Shown here in pieces: positions 44,776 to 52,073 of a DNA stretch of 64,000 nucleotides; positions within the stretch are counted from its first letter, which is position 1; each line of letters opens with the position of its first letter. Made by a program: the position numbers and the translations under genes. Source of the DNA: Lichenicola sp964247725. GTDB lineage: Bacteria > Pseudomonadota > Alphaproteobacteria > Acetobacterales > Acetobacteraceae. The notes under the pieces are model-generated. The model saw only the letters and a list, made by a program, of their open reading frames with translations, had not been told where the DNA came from and did no database searches. Location: contig CAXTVM010000007.1 in the NCBI GenBank assembly GCA_964247725.1, positions 37,383 to 101,382 on the forward strand, read 5' to 3'.

Positions 44776-44925
44776 ACGTTGATACTACCTTTTCATGACT
44801 GCCGGCGCCCATGATCGAGCGTCCGACAGTTGACGTGTTCGGTCTTCAAGGCTGTCCAAAGCATCGCCATGATGCAGCGCCAGTTTGAGCGCGATCATCG
44901 GCTGGCGCGTTCCGATGAGCCTCTT

Positions 44926-45471
44926 CTAGCGCAAGCCTGCCAGCAGACGATCCCTCTCCGCCTGCCAAGCCTCACGGCTAAGGCTGCGGGCATTCACGGT
45001 GCTCGGCTGCGCGGGCGATGGAGGACGCTGCAGCTGTGCTGTGGTCCCTGCCGCCGTTGAACCCTTCTCCGACGTGAAGAGGTACGGCTTCCGCTCGCGC
45101 AACGCCGCAATCACCTCCTCGGCACCCTGCACGTTGCCAGCGTCATCGACGCTGAGCGCGTCCATGTCAGCTAGGCGCAGCCCATCAAGATCCACGATCC
45201 CGGAGCGGATCGCCTGGGTCTTGAGCTCCGCCTGCAAGACCCGGCTCTGCGCGTCGTCGCGTGCGGCCTTAATCCCCTCATCACGTTCACGGATCGCCGC
45301 GGCACAGGCGATCTCGCGTTCACTCTGAGCAATCCGCGCCTGCTCCCGGTAGCGCGCAACCTCGCGCCTGAGCTTCCTCTCGTAGTCGGTGATTTCCCGC
45401 GGAAGCTCCGCGATCTCCGAGGATGCAATTTCCTCGGTCGGCTCAAGCATGTCTGGGCTCTGCTCTGCCAT
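44926..45471 (-). CDS. Head scaffolding protein
   Basis: 181 residues. Acidic N-terminus, then a long charged coiled coil (LPREITDYERKLRREVARYREQARIAQSEREIACAAAIRERDEG), and a C-terminal segment IRSGIVDLDGLRLADMDALSVDDAGNVQGAEEVIAALRERKPYLF that is typical of phage scaffolds. It guides capsid assembly and leaves before packaging. The ATG at 45471 was chosen; a longer open frame overlapping portal is unlikely. The 150 bases after its stop contain no visible gene. Confidence 0.78.
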   Translation of the reverse strand: MAEQSPDMLEPTEEIASSEIAELPREITDYERKLRREVARYREQARIAQSEREIACAAAIRERDEGIKAARDDAQSRVLQAELKTQAIRSGIVDLDGLRLADMDALSVDDAGNVQGAEEVIAALRERKPYLFTSEKGSTAAGTTAQLQRPPSPAQPSTVNARSLSREAWQAERDRLLAGLR

Positions 45472-45604
45472 CGGCTGGACAGGTCCTTCTAGATTCGCCA
45501 ACGCCCCGCCGCCCCATGACGGCGTGGGCTTTTGAAGGCGGAGAAGATCGTTGTTGGTAACGCCGCCTACCGCGGTGCGCCGTTCGTCTGCCGGATCCCT
45601 GTGA

Positions 45605-47026
45605 TCAGCTGGACAGGTCGCTTTCCGGCGGCGGCGGCAAGCCGCCCAACCCATAGAGCGGTGCCACGATGTCGAAGGCAGCCTGCTGACCGATCACCCC
45701 GGCCTGGAGCAAGGTGGCGATGCTGTTCGCCTGCGCCTGCCGGTCGGCGAAGCTCGCCGGAAACCAGCTTGGCCAGGCAAGCGCCAACCCTGCGGGGTCG
45801 AGATCGGCCTCCAGGTCACCGGCGACGAGGAGCCCACGCTCCAGTCGCCCCGAGGCCCGGCACACCATGTTCAGCAACCCGAGCAGGCCGCCTTCGCCAT
45901 AGGAGATCCTGAGCCGGTCGGCCAACCAGATGAGGCCCTGGCACATCAGCTCGATCGCCCGTCCGCTCTGTGCCGAGCCCAATCGATCGCCATGCGCCCG
46001 GTTGCCGTGCATCGCCTCCAGGGCGATGGCCCGCAGTTCCTGGACATGTGCCAGCACCGCGGCCGCCGCGTTGCCGTTGATCTCGAGCAGCTTAGCGTCT
46101 CCTTCGGGAGGCAGCGTCAGCGCCGTCGCGGCGCCCCCCGTGCGAACACCAGGGCCTCCCGCCAGGCCGGCCGAAGGATCCTTTAGGATCAGCGTCGGAT
46201 CTGAGCCGTACTTGAGCCCGCGCCCGGCCTGCGACAACAGGTAGTCAGCCTCGATGACGGTATCGATGCCCGCCGCGAACGTGCATGTGCCGTCCGGACC
46301 ATCCGGATCATGACCTCCGCTGCCGGAGATGTTGCGGATCCACACGATTGGAACAAAGCCGAGCTTGTGGACTACCGTGCGCTCGGCATCCAGCAGCATC
46401 TTCGAGGGGTCCGCTGCGATCGGGACGGGCAGAAACCACCGCTCCGCCTGATCGTCCCAGACCCGCTTGAACCAGTAGGCACCGGATCCCGCCTCGATCG
46501 GATACCCCTGGGCAATGAGATCCTGATCACTGACCTTATAGCACTCGGTGACCGTCAACAGCTCCCGCGGATCATCCCGCCGCCAGATCGGCGACAGGAA
46601 CTTGGTTGCCAAGACCTCGAAATATGCACGGCACTGCACGATCCGAAGCTGGATCGCAATCGAACCGACCGAACCCCGAGTCGCCGCCTCCAGCATTGTC
46701 TCGTTGAGCCGACACTCCCGGATCAGGTCGGACAGCACCGACGCCGTGCGCGGGTCAGACGCTCGCAGCGACGGCCAATGCCCCTCGCTGAACAGCAGCG
46801 AGACCGAGTCCTCCACTACGACTCGGCACAGGCCGGTCCGGACCGATGGTCGGCGCTCATCAAGCGGAATGTACTCCCCCGCGTCGCTGCGTTCCTTTGA
46901 AAAGGCATGATTGAGCACATCATACTGACGTCCCTCGAGAACCGCCTCCAAGGCCCCCAACCTGAAACTGCGTCGCGACATCATGGCGTCGCGCGGCATG
47001 CGCGACTGCAATGCCAGCCAATCCAT
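45605..47026 (-). CDS. Portal protein
   Basis: 473 residues. Portal features include NHAFSKERSDAGEYIPLDERRPSVRTGLCRVVVEDSVSLLFSEGHWP, RGSVGSIAIQLRIVQCRAYFEVLATKFLSPIWRRDDP, and the long clip/wing helices (ELRAIALEAMHGNRAHGDRLGSAQSGRAIELMCQGLIWLADRL). The 12-mer at the packaging vertex works with terminase. It starts 4 bases after the terminase stop with GGAG upstream (ATG 47026); the ORF is longer but residues before this are not portal-like. Confidence 0.83.
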   Translation of the reverse strand: MDWLALQSRMPRDAMMSRRSFRLGALEAVLEGRQYDVLNHAFSKERSDAGEYIPLDERRPSVRTGLCRVVVEDSVSLLFSEGHWPSLRASDPRTASVLSDLIRECRLNETMLEAATRGSVGSIAIQLRIVQCRAYFEVLATKFLSPIWRRDDPRELLTVTECYKVSDQDLIAQGYPIEAGSGAYWFKRVWDDQAERWFLPVPIAADPSKMLLDAERTVVHKLGFVPIVWIRNISGSGGHDPDGPDGTCTFAAGIDTVIEADYLLSQAGRGLKYGSDPTLILKDPSAGLAGGPGVRTGGAATALTLPPEGDAKLLEINGNAAAAVLAHVQELRAIALEAMHGNRAHGDRLGSAQSGRAIELMCQGLIWLADRLRISYGEGGLLGLLNMVCRASGRLERGLLVAGDLEADLDPAGLALAWPSWFPASFADRQAQANSIATLLQAGVIGQQAAFDIVAPLYGLGGLPPPPESDLSS

Positions 47027-47030
47027 GCGT

Positions 47031-48998
47031 TCACCGCTCCATGAAGCTGCTGACCTTCGCCGTCGCAGACGGCGTCCCATAGCGGCCGAACAGGTAGTAG
47101 CCGCTAGCATCCACCAAATGGTCGAAGCCCTGCGTCTTGTCCGGCTCGGCCGTGCCGTCCCGGAACACCAACCGCTCATATGCCTCGATCGACTTCACGC
47201 ACCGCGGATCGACCGTCGCCATGACCTTGTCGTCGGCGCTGCGGAAGCACCGATTCATGACGTTCATCCTGTCGCGGACCGGCGGATGCGAGCGCTGCAC
47301 GGATACCTGAAAGCCTTTTTGCCATAAGATACCGATGTCAGTACGTCCGCCTGCCGACGTGCGCCGTTGTGCACCAGCTGGATCCGGATAGACCGTGACA
47401 TGATCCACCATCTTCTGTCCCGGCTCAAAGCCGTCGCGGCCGAAGCGGCGAGCGATTTCATCCGCCATCTCGTCGGTGTTCGACGTCGACAGTATGATCT
47501 CGTCGATCTGTCGCACCGTTCCATCCCGCTCCTGCCAGACTGTCGCTGACATCGGGTTGACGTTAAAGTCGATGCCGACATGCACCGCTACAGAGCTGTC
47601 GTAATCAGCCCGCCTGACGTTATCGGCGCGACTGAACGCGTAGACGACACGGCCAGCATAGTTCTCGAAGCTGGCCTTGTACTCCTGGCGAAAGCTCCTT
47701 GGATCGAGCTCGCGCTCTGCCGCCGCAATCTCGTCAGCAGGCACGTTCCCACCATCGGCGGTAGTAAACATGAACGACCGGTAGCTCGGATCCCCACCAA
47801 GCTGGCCAAGCAGATAGGCATCCCGAAAATGGTCGAAACCCTTGGGCGTGCCGATAAAAAGCGCGTGACCACGGGATGTAGACAACATCGGCCGCACCAC
47901 CTCCTTCCATGCCGACGGCCGACAATCCGCCCACTCGTCGCCACCGAAGAACCACAGCCCGGATCCGCGCAGGTTCTCCGATGCATCCAGACCAACCAGG
48001 CGGATAACGTGCCCCGACCGCAGCCGGATCACGCAGCTGGTCTCGTTCGGCTTCCCGTCCAGCCACGTGCCTGGGATCGCCCGCTTCAGCCGTGACCACA
48101 TGACCCGCTTGGCCTGCAGGAAGTTGGGCGCCCCGTACCAGATCTCGTTCTCGATCCCGACATGGCGCTGAACCGCCAGCCGCGCGGCGCGCCGCAGCTC
48201 CTCTGCCATCAGAAACGTGTTGTGCGTCGGGATCAGCGCGTCACCGCACAGAAAGAGGTGGGACGGGCTGTCAACCTGGATGCAGCGCACCGCCCTGCTT
48301 GCGACCGGCTCGACCGCCAAGATTCGTCGCCAGCGATCTGCACGGCCGACGCGCCACTGCACGCTCCAGATACCGTCCGCCTCCCCCACTCTCGGAACGA
48401 GGCCTAACGAGTTGCAGAGGCTCCGAAAGAGGCCGATGAGCGTCCTCGAGCCCCACACCTTCCATGTGCCGTCAGGCTTCCGACGCCCATGCCGGCGGCA
48501 GAGACGCCGGAGCATTCGGCGACGGCGCAGGATGGTTCCATCACGGCCCATCCGGATGGATCGGCAGCTCCGTATCCGCAAGGATTGCCGATCGTTGAAA
48601 AGGCGAATTTGCCACGTGGTGAGCAAGACGGGCACCGTGGTCGCCGTATCGCAGACCTGCCAAAGATGCTCGTCATCGGCGACGATCACACTACCATCGT
48701 CGAAGATCACGCGATTACAGGGCCGCCCCAGCATGATCTCGGTGGCAAAAACAACGCGGCAGGCGCTGCCGCCCTCATCGTAGAGGCGGTCCCCAACCTG
48801 CACCTGTCCCATCGTGGTCCAGCCGTCCGGGGAGGCCAGCCTGGTCTCTAGTGCGAGCGCCTTGCCGAAGCGCCGTCCGCACACGGCGACGCGGAAACGG
48901 GCCGTATCGTCCCAACCGGCGGCGTAGATGCTCCATTGCGCCGGCGTCAGCGCCGGGCGTTTGTTGAGGTCAGTTCGGCTCGCTGCACGCGGGATCAT
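47031..48998 (-). CDS. Large terminase, intein-containing precursor
   Basis: 655-residue precursor. Packaging ATPase/nuclease. The P-loop is split: CGRRFGK ends at residue 46, the intein is residues 47-260, and the extein resumes with T (TFLMAEELRRAARL). After splicing the protein is 441 residues, normal for a large terminase. Walker B is LWFFGGDEWAD (D354, E355), and the nuclease domain begins at HVGIDFNVNPMSATVW (D477). The ATG at 48998 overlaps the small-terminase stop by 29 bases. Without splicing the ATPase site would be destroyed, so packaging depends on the intein. Confidence 0.88.
   Translation of the reverse strand: MIPRAASRTDLNKRPALTPAQWSIYAAGWDDTARFRVAVCGRRFGKALALETRLASPDGWTTMGQVQVGDRLYDEGGSACRVVFATEIMLGRPCNRVIFDDGSVIVADDEHLWQVCDTATTVPVLLTTWQIRLFNDRQSLRIRSCRSIRMGRDGTILRRRRMLRRLCRRHGRRKPDGTWKVWGSRTLIGLFRSLCNSLGLVPRVGEADGIWSVQWRVGRADRWRRILAVEPVASRAVRCIQVDSPSHLFLCGDALIPTHNTFLMAEELRRAARLAVQRHVGIENEIWYGAPNFLQAKRVMWSRLKRAIPGTWLDGKPNETSCVIRLRSGHVIRLVGLDASENLRGSGLWFFGGDEWADCRPSAWKEVVRPMLSTSRGHALFIGTPKGFDHFRDAYLLGQLGGDPSYRSFMFTTADGGNVPADEIAAAERELDPRSFRQEYKASFENYAGRVVYAFSRADNVRRADYDSSVAVHVGIDFNVNPMSATVWQERDGTVRQIDEIILSTSNTDEMADEIARRFGRDGFEPGQKMVDHVTVYPDPAGAQRRTSAGGRTDIGILWQKGFQVSVQRSHPPVRDRMNVMNRCFRSADDKVMATVDPRCVKSIEAYERLVFRDGTAEPDKTQGFDHLVDASGYYLFGRYGTPSATAKVSSFMER
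48219..48860 (-). other. Class-3-type intein (214 aa) inside the terminase P-loop
   Basis: In frame, no stop codons. Block A: ALALETRLASPDGWTTMG with Ala, not Cys or Ser, as first residue. Block B: VIVADDEHLW with Trp at intein position 67 and a His two residues before. Block F: VRCIQVDSPSHLFL with Cys at 193. Block G: IPTHN with Thr at 212, then Asn 214, and extein Thr at +1. The W-C-T triad plus a non-nucleophilic residue 1 is the definition of class 3. The 120-residue centre is Arg-rich and has a faint LAGLIDADG-like segment (LIGLFRSLCNSLGLVPRV), so an active homing endonuclease is doubtful. Confidence 0.88.
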
Positions 48999-49410
48999 CG
49001 TCAGCCGCAATCTCCCTGATGCCGGCGCTCGGATCCGGAGTCGGCATAGCCGACCCGATACGCCGCTGGAACTTTTCCGGTTTGCAGCCACGCAGCAGCA
49101 TGACCAGCAACGGATCGCTGTAGCGTCGAACGATGATCGCCGCACCGTCGGCATCCAGAACCGGCTGACCAGCTTTCAGGAGAGGTTGTGCGACGCCTTC
49201 CAGCGCCCGCCGCCAAGCCTCGGCCTCCAGCAGGTCTGCAGCCTCCTCCATGGCCTCTTCATAATCCCGGGCGAAGACCGGGTCATTCTCGCGCATCCTA
49301 TTGATAGAGCGCCTGGTCAGCCCGCTCGCCTGACAGGCGGCGGACGGATTGCCAGTACGGCTCAGCGTTTCGAGAAAACGGTCCACGGCCGCGTCTGTGC
49401 AGGACGTCAT
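48970..49410 (-). CDS. Small terminase subunit
   Basis: 146 residues. Helix-turn-helix N-terminus (AAVDRFLETLSRTGNPSAACQASGLTRRSINRMRENDPVFARDYEEAMEEAADLLEAEAWRRALEG), typical of DNA-recognition TerS, and a C-terminal RRYSDPLLVMLLRGCKPEKFQRR. It marks packaging start sites. The ATG at 49410 with GGAG upstream is preferred over the longer open frame. Confidence 0.82.
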   Translation of the reverse strand: MTSCTDAAVDRFLETLSRTGNPSAACQASGLTRRSINRMRENDPVFARDYEEAMEEAADLLEAEAWRRALEGVAQPLLKAGQPVLDADGAAIIVRRYSDPLLVMLLRGCKPEKFQRRIGSAMPTPDPSAGIREIAADDDPACSEPN

Positions 49411-49466
49411 CCCCGCTCCACCCGCGGGTGCCGGAGATCCGGGAGGGATCTCCGCTGATCGCGTGT

Positions 49467-49874
49467 TCAGGCGTACCGAACCGCACCAACGCGACGTCCT
49501 CGGGACGTCGTTGATGCCAAGAGGTTGCTCTGCACCGCGGGCGAGTTCTCGAAGCGCCGGGTGAACCGCTCTCGTGCCAGAGCCTGCAGGATCCTGGTCT
49601 TCAGGGCCTCCGGCAGGGCTCCCAGCTTGGTCAGGTTGGCGATGCCCTGTCGCCGGATCGGCACGCAACGGATGACAACATCCTGAAGCGGCAGGCCGCT
49701 CGACGCCATATCGGACCAGTGCTCCGGCACCACATCCGCTCGATGACGCACGGCACCTTGGCTCTCCAGCCGCAACAGGGTGACGTCATCCCCCAAGACA
49801 TCCTGCACGACATAAACCGAGGCACCACAGGAAACCACATCTCCACACACGATCTGAGCCGAGCTCGTGAACAT
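49467..49874 (-). CDS. First late-operon protein, unknown, 135 aa
   Basis: Not recognised. The ATG at 49874 has AAGGTG six bases upstream, better than the ATG at 49892. The N-terminal half is beta-rich (SSAQIVCGDVVSCGASVYVVQDVLGDDVTLLRLESQGAV ... ADVVPEHW) like a small SH3-type fold; the C-terminal half is basic and helical (ALKTRILQALARERFTRRF). It starts 29 bases after an intrinsic terminator, so its expression needs readthrough. Confidence 0.6.
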   Translation of the reverse strand: MFTSSAQIVCGDVVSCGASVYVVQDVLGDDVTLLRLESQGAVRHRADVVPEHWSDMASSGLPLQDVVIRCVPIRRQGIANLTKLGALPEALKTRILQALARERFTRRFENSPAVQSNLLASTTSRGRRVGAVRYA

Positions 49875-49902
49875 AGAGATCACCTTATCCATCTGGAGGC
49901 CA

Positions 49903-49933
49903 CAAAAAAGCCCGCCGAGTTTCCCCGGCAGGC
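49903..49933 (-). terminator. Intrinsic terminator in the late-operon leader
   Basis: On the minus strand, GCCTGCCG / CGGCGGGC pair as an 8-bp stem (one G-U) with loop GGGAAACT, followed by six U. It lies about 20 bases downstream of the predicted transcription start and just ahead of the first late gene, so it would stop most transcripts from the late promoter. Confidence 0.85.
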
Positions 49934-49955
49934 GCAGCTACTTGAGTATGAGAAA

Positions 49956-49984
49956 CTTATAGCATGACCCGGGTCCAACGTCAA
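49956..49984 (-). promoter_or_regulatory. Consensus sigma-70-type promoter for the prophage late operon
   Basis: Minus strand: -35 TTGACG (49984-49979), 17-base spacer, -10 TATAAG (49961-49956). Predicted start about 49949. The terminator ends at 49903, giving a leader of roughly 47 nt. It lies between the 230-aa candidate antiterminator gene and the late genes. Confidence 0.75.
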
Positions 49985-50160
49985 CCGTTCTTTAACCAAA
50001 ACGTGATATCGCGATCTTGTCGAAGTTGATGAAGGCAGCGGCTTGCAGCGGACCCTTTCATGTTACGTTCAGGTAGTCGGAATAACCTGGCCTGATCTTG
50101 CGGTCCTCCCGAATACTGTAACGTCGATCACATTCTATCTGGTCAGGCTAACCTTCTTGT

Positions 50161-50853
50161 TCAACTAGCCTCCTTGCCTGCGGTGATGCAGAATGGCCGC
50201 TGATCCAGCGCACGATAGAGTTCAGCCAACTGCTCCAGTAGAAACGCCATCTGCGCCGCGATCTTCTTGCGACCGTTGACGTCACCTGGAAAAAGCCTGG
50301 CAGCGATCGCCGAGAAGGACAGTTCGTCGATCAGGAGCAGCTTCAGCCTGATCTCGCTGCAGAGCCCAAGTCCGTTCCTGACACTGCGGCACCGTCCGAC
50401 CGCCGCGGTCCGTGCCAGCATCGAGGCATGAATATCTGGCGCCTTACCAGAACGCTGAGCTTCGGGGTCGCGAGCACCTATGACGCCCATGACGTAGTCG
50501 CGATACCAACGCTCCGCCGCGGACGATTGTGCCTGATCGATGTCACCGTTCTTGGCCAACGTCGCAAGCGCATTGACGACACGCTGCACATCGTCCCGCA
50601 CGACGAGGGCCTGTCCCTTCAGCGAGCGCTCGGTCGTCGCCCGCGCTGCCGGCAAAGGCATCGCCGCGATCGGAACAACAACGTCAGCTGCCCGTGACAT
50701 GCGGCCGCCCCCAATCTTTTGGCTGGCGTCGAGTAGGGCGCGACTCAGCTTCGGGGTGTTGTCCGAGGCGGATGCCTCCCGGTGCAGGCGACCTTTCTGC
50801 CGATCATGCATCGCTGATCCCAGTCGACCGGAGACTACCGATGTTCCCCGCAT
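50161..50853 (-). CDS. Candidate late antiterminator / regulator, 230 aa
   Basis: Unrecognised by family. The start ATG shares a base with the stop of the helix-turn-helix gene upstream (TGATG), so the two are translationally coupled. Body contains AAERWYRDYVMGVIGARDPEAQR and IRLKLLLIDELSFSAIAARLFPGDVNGRKKIAAQMAFLLEQLAELYRALD, the latter helix-turn-helix-like and reminiscent of DUF6456-type phage regulators. It is the last gene before the promoter-terminator switch, the lambda Q position. An antiterminator role is an inference from position. Confidence 0.55.
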   Translation of the reverse strand: MRGTSVVSGRLGSAMHDRQKGRLHREASASDNTPKLSRALLDASQKIGGGRMSRAADVVVPIAAMPLPAARATTERSLKGQALVVRDDVQRVVNALATLAKNGDIDQAQSSAAERWYRDYVMGVIGARDPEAQRSGKAPDIHASMLARTAAVGRCRSVRNGLGLCSEIRLKLLLIDELSFSAIAARLFPGDVNGRKKIAAQMAFLLEQLAELYRALDQRPFCITAGKEAS

Positions 50854-51134
50854 CAGCGTTGTACCAGCGATCCGCGATCTTCGGCAGGATGCCAGTTGAT
50901 GGCGCTCCAGGTGATCGGGTGACCGGCAGGCAGGGGCGCAGCGCCGGCATCTTCGCGATCAGAGGTGCAGATCGACCGCGTATTTTGCCTCAGCAGAAGC
51001 TTCGCCCGTCTCTGTGCGAAGCTCCTGCTGACGCCGAGTTGTTGTGCCGCCTTGCGCAAGGTTGAGCCGCGCTGGTCGAGCAACGCGGTCAGGCGAGCGT
51101 CTTGATCCTGAGTCCAGGGAAGGGCGCGAGGCAT
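50853..51134 (-). CDS. GcrA-like/HTH phage regulator
   Basis: 93 residues: PWTQDQDARLTALLDQRGSTLRKAAQQLGVSRSFAQRRAKLLL is a compact helix-turn-helix similar to GcrA or Myb-like proteins, with a phage-type tail containing PLPAGHPITWSAINW. The ATG at 51134 starts immediately before the HTH; an upstream start would add residues without similarity. Probably an early or middle transcription regulator, translated together with the 230-aa gene. Confidence 0.6.
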   Translation of the reverse strand: MPRALPWTQDQDARLTALLDQRGSTLRKAAQQLGVSRSFAQRRAKLLLRQNTRSICTSDREDAGAAPLPAGHPITWSAINWHPAEDRGSLVQR

Positions 51135-51459
51135 ATGCGGGGTGTCCACATTCTGTAAGGGCAACACGCTGAATGCTGGCGAATTGCAGACACCGGTACA
51201 AGACAATTTTCCCCTATTTTAACGGCTTTTTCACTTTCGCGATGGGTGGGGACGATCAGCAAAAAACCCGGCAGAAAGATAGACTTTTCCAGTCTCCACG
51301 CATCTGTCGCCGATCCGATTACTGTCGGAGTGGACATCGTACGCGACTGGATGCCGCAATCATCTTTGCAACGATATCAGCTGGATTAGGTTTTCAGCCC
51401 AATGGCTGATCAGTATTGAGAAATGCCGCGACTGGCGATACGGCAAAAATGCCGTATCA
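51135..51459. other. Regulatory-looking gap upstream of the HTH gene
   Basis: 325 bases without a supported gene; AT-richer than its surroundings (51205-51260, tttt and aaaa runs), consistent with a promoter or repressor region. At 51437-51458 lies a perfect 9-bp inverted repeat (gatacggca, aaaa loop, tgccgtatc), which may be an operator or the end of the 51460-51879 transcript. No repressor gene was found. Confidence 0.45.
51437..51458. promoter_or_regulatory. Perfect 9-bp palindrome (operator or transcript end)
   Basis: Arms 51437-51445 and 51450-51458 are exact complements with a 4-base A loop. It abuts the stop of the membrane-anchored phage protein at 51460. There is no U-tract after it in either direction, so a protein-binding operator is as likely as a terminator. 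Confidence 0.5.
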
Positions 51460-51879
51460 TCAGGGATCGTGATGCAACGCCGCGCACGGCTTTGTCAGGC
51501 CGGCATCATGAGGCTGACGACAGGCGCGTTCGGCATCTGCGCCGCAGATCACCGCTCCATCCTGGTAGTCGGAATCCAAAACGTCGTGCGCGATATCAAG
51601 ATCGGGATGGTTTCCCGCATCACCCTGATGCTCCTTCACCTGCTGCTCAGTCGCATGCACCTGCGACATGGCATCGAGACAGGCCTTGCTCGCCGCGGTC
51701 TGTTGCACTCGGAGTACCGCAAGCACGCGGTCGAGCTGTTCACGTGTGCCGCCGCCCTCCTGGGCCCGGGCACCGACGATGCCGACCGTGACAACCGCCA
51801 TCGCCGCAGCCGCCATGGCCGCATTGCGGCTCATCACGGCACTGCCTGCCAGCTTCAGGATGTTACGTCCGACGGGCAC
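51460..51879 (-). CDS. Membrane-anchored phage-end protein, 139 aa
   Basis: GTG at 51879 with GAGG eight bases upstream. A hydrophobic segment near residues 20-38 (NAAMAAAAMAVVTVGIVGA) is followed by a short coiled-coil-like region (REQLDRVLAVLRVQQTAASKACLDAMSQVHATEQQVKEHQG) and a Cys-containing tail. The topology (one N-terminal anchor, periplasmic coil) resembles an Rz-type spanin or a phage membrane regulator, but there is no homology. It starts 30 bases from the 3' end of tRNA-Ser. Confidence 0.5.
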   Translation of the reverse strand: MPVGRNILKLAGSAVMSRNAAMAAAAMAVVTVGIVGARAQEGGGTREQLDRVLAVLRVQQTAASKACLDAMSQVHATEQQVKEHQGDAGNHPDLDIAHDVLDSDYQDGAVICGADAERACRQPHDAGLTKPCAALHHDP

Positions 51880-51908
51880 ATTGCCTCTGGAAGCAGATTA
51901 TGAAGCTT

Positions 51909-52001
51909 TGGCGGAGGGGATGAGATTCGAACTCACGAAAGGGGTTGACCCCCTTTAACGGTTTAGCAAACCGCCGCCTTCAGCCACTCGGCCACCCCTC
52001 C
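51909..52001 (-). tRNA. tRNA-Ser, anticodon GCU
   Basis: 93 nt including the encoded CCA. Acceptor stem GGAGGGG/CCCCTCC, anticodon loop TTTGCTAA, a long variable arm (AAAGGGGGTC AACCCCTTT) typical of serine tRNAs, and T arm GAGTTCGAATCTC. Reads AGC/AGU. Its 3' end borders the prophage, so it is a likely attachment site. Confidence 0.95.
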
Positions 52002-52073
52002 GCCGAAGAGCGTGCTCATCACACGGCGTTTGCAGCACCTCTTCTACGGCTTGATCAGCGATCGGTCAAACGG

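Larger units (their letters stand above)
28909..51879 (-). mobile_element. Myovirus-type prophage (structural and late-control region)
   Basis: About 23 kb of minus-strand genes ordered as regulators, terminase, portal, scaffold, capsid, connector, tail terminator, sheath, tube, chaperones, tape measure, hub/baseplate and fibre. GC is lower than in the flanking operons. The right end abuts the 3' end of tRNA-Ser(GCU), a typical phage attachment place, but I could not find a second copy of that tRNA end near 28 kb. No integrase, repressor, replication protein, holin or endolysin was recognised. It is therefore either a deletion derivative, a satellite-like or domesticated particle, or split from its early genes. 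Confidence 0.85.

Noticed and set aside
47031..49154. Alternative start of the terminase at 49154
   Set aside because: The extra 52 residues lie in the small-terminase coding region and look like its shadow; ATG at 48998 gives the normal N-terminus.
28909..51879. Gene transfer agent
   Set aside because: Alphaproteobacterial GTAs of the RcGTA type have siphovirus-like tails and different genes; the sheath, gpJ and gp25 here are of contractile type.
51909..52001. tRNA-Ser as proven prophage attachment site
   Set aside because: No second copy of its 3' end is visible around 27-29 kb, and no integrase is present. It remains a plausible but unproven site.
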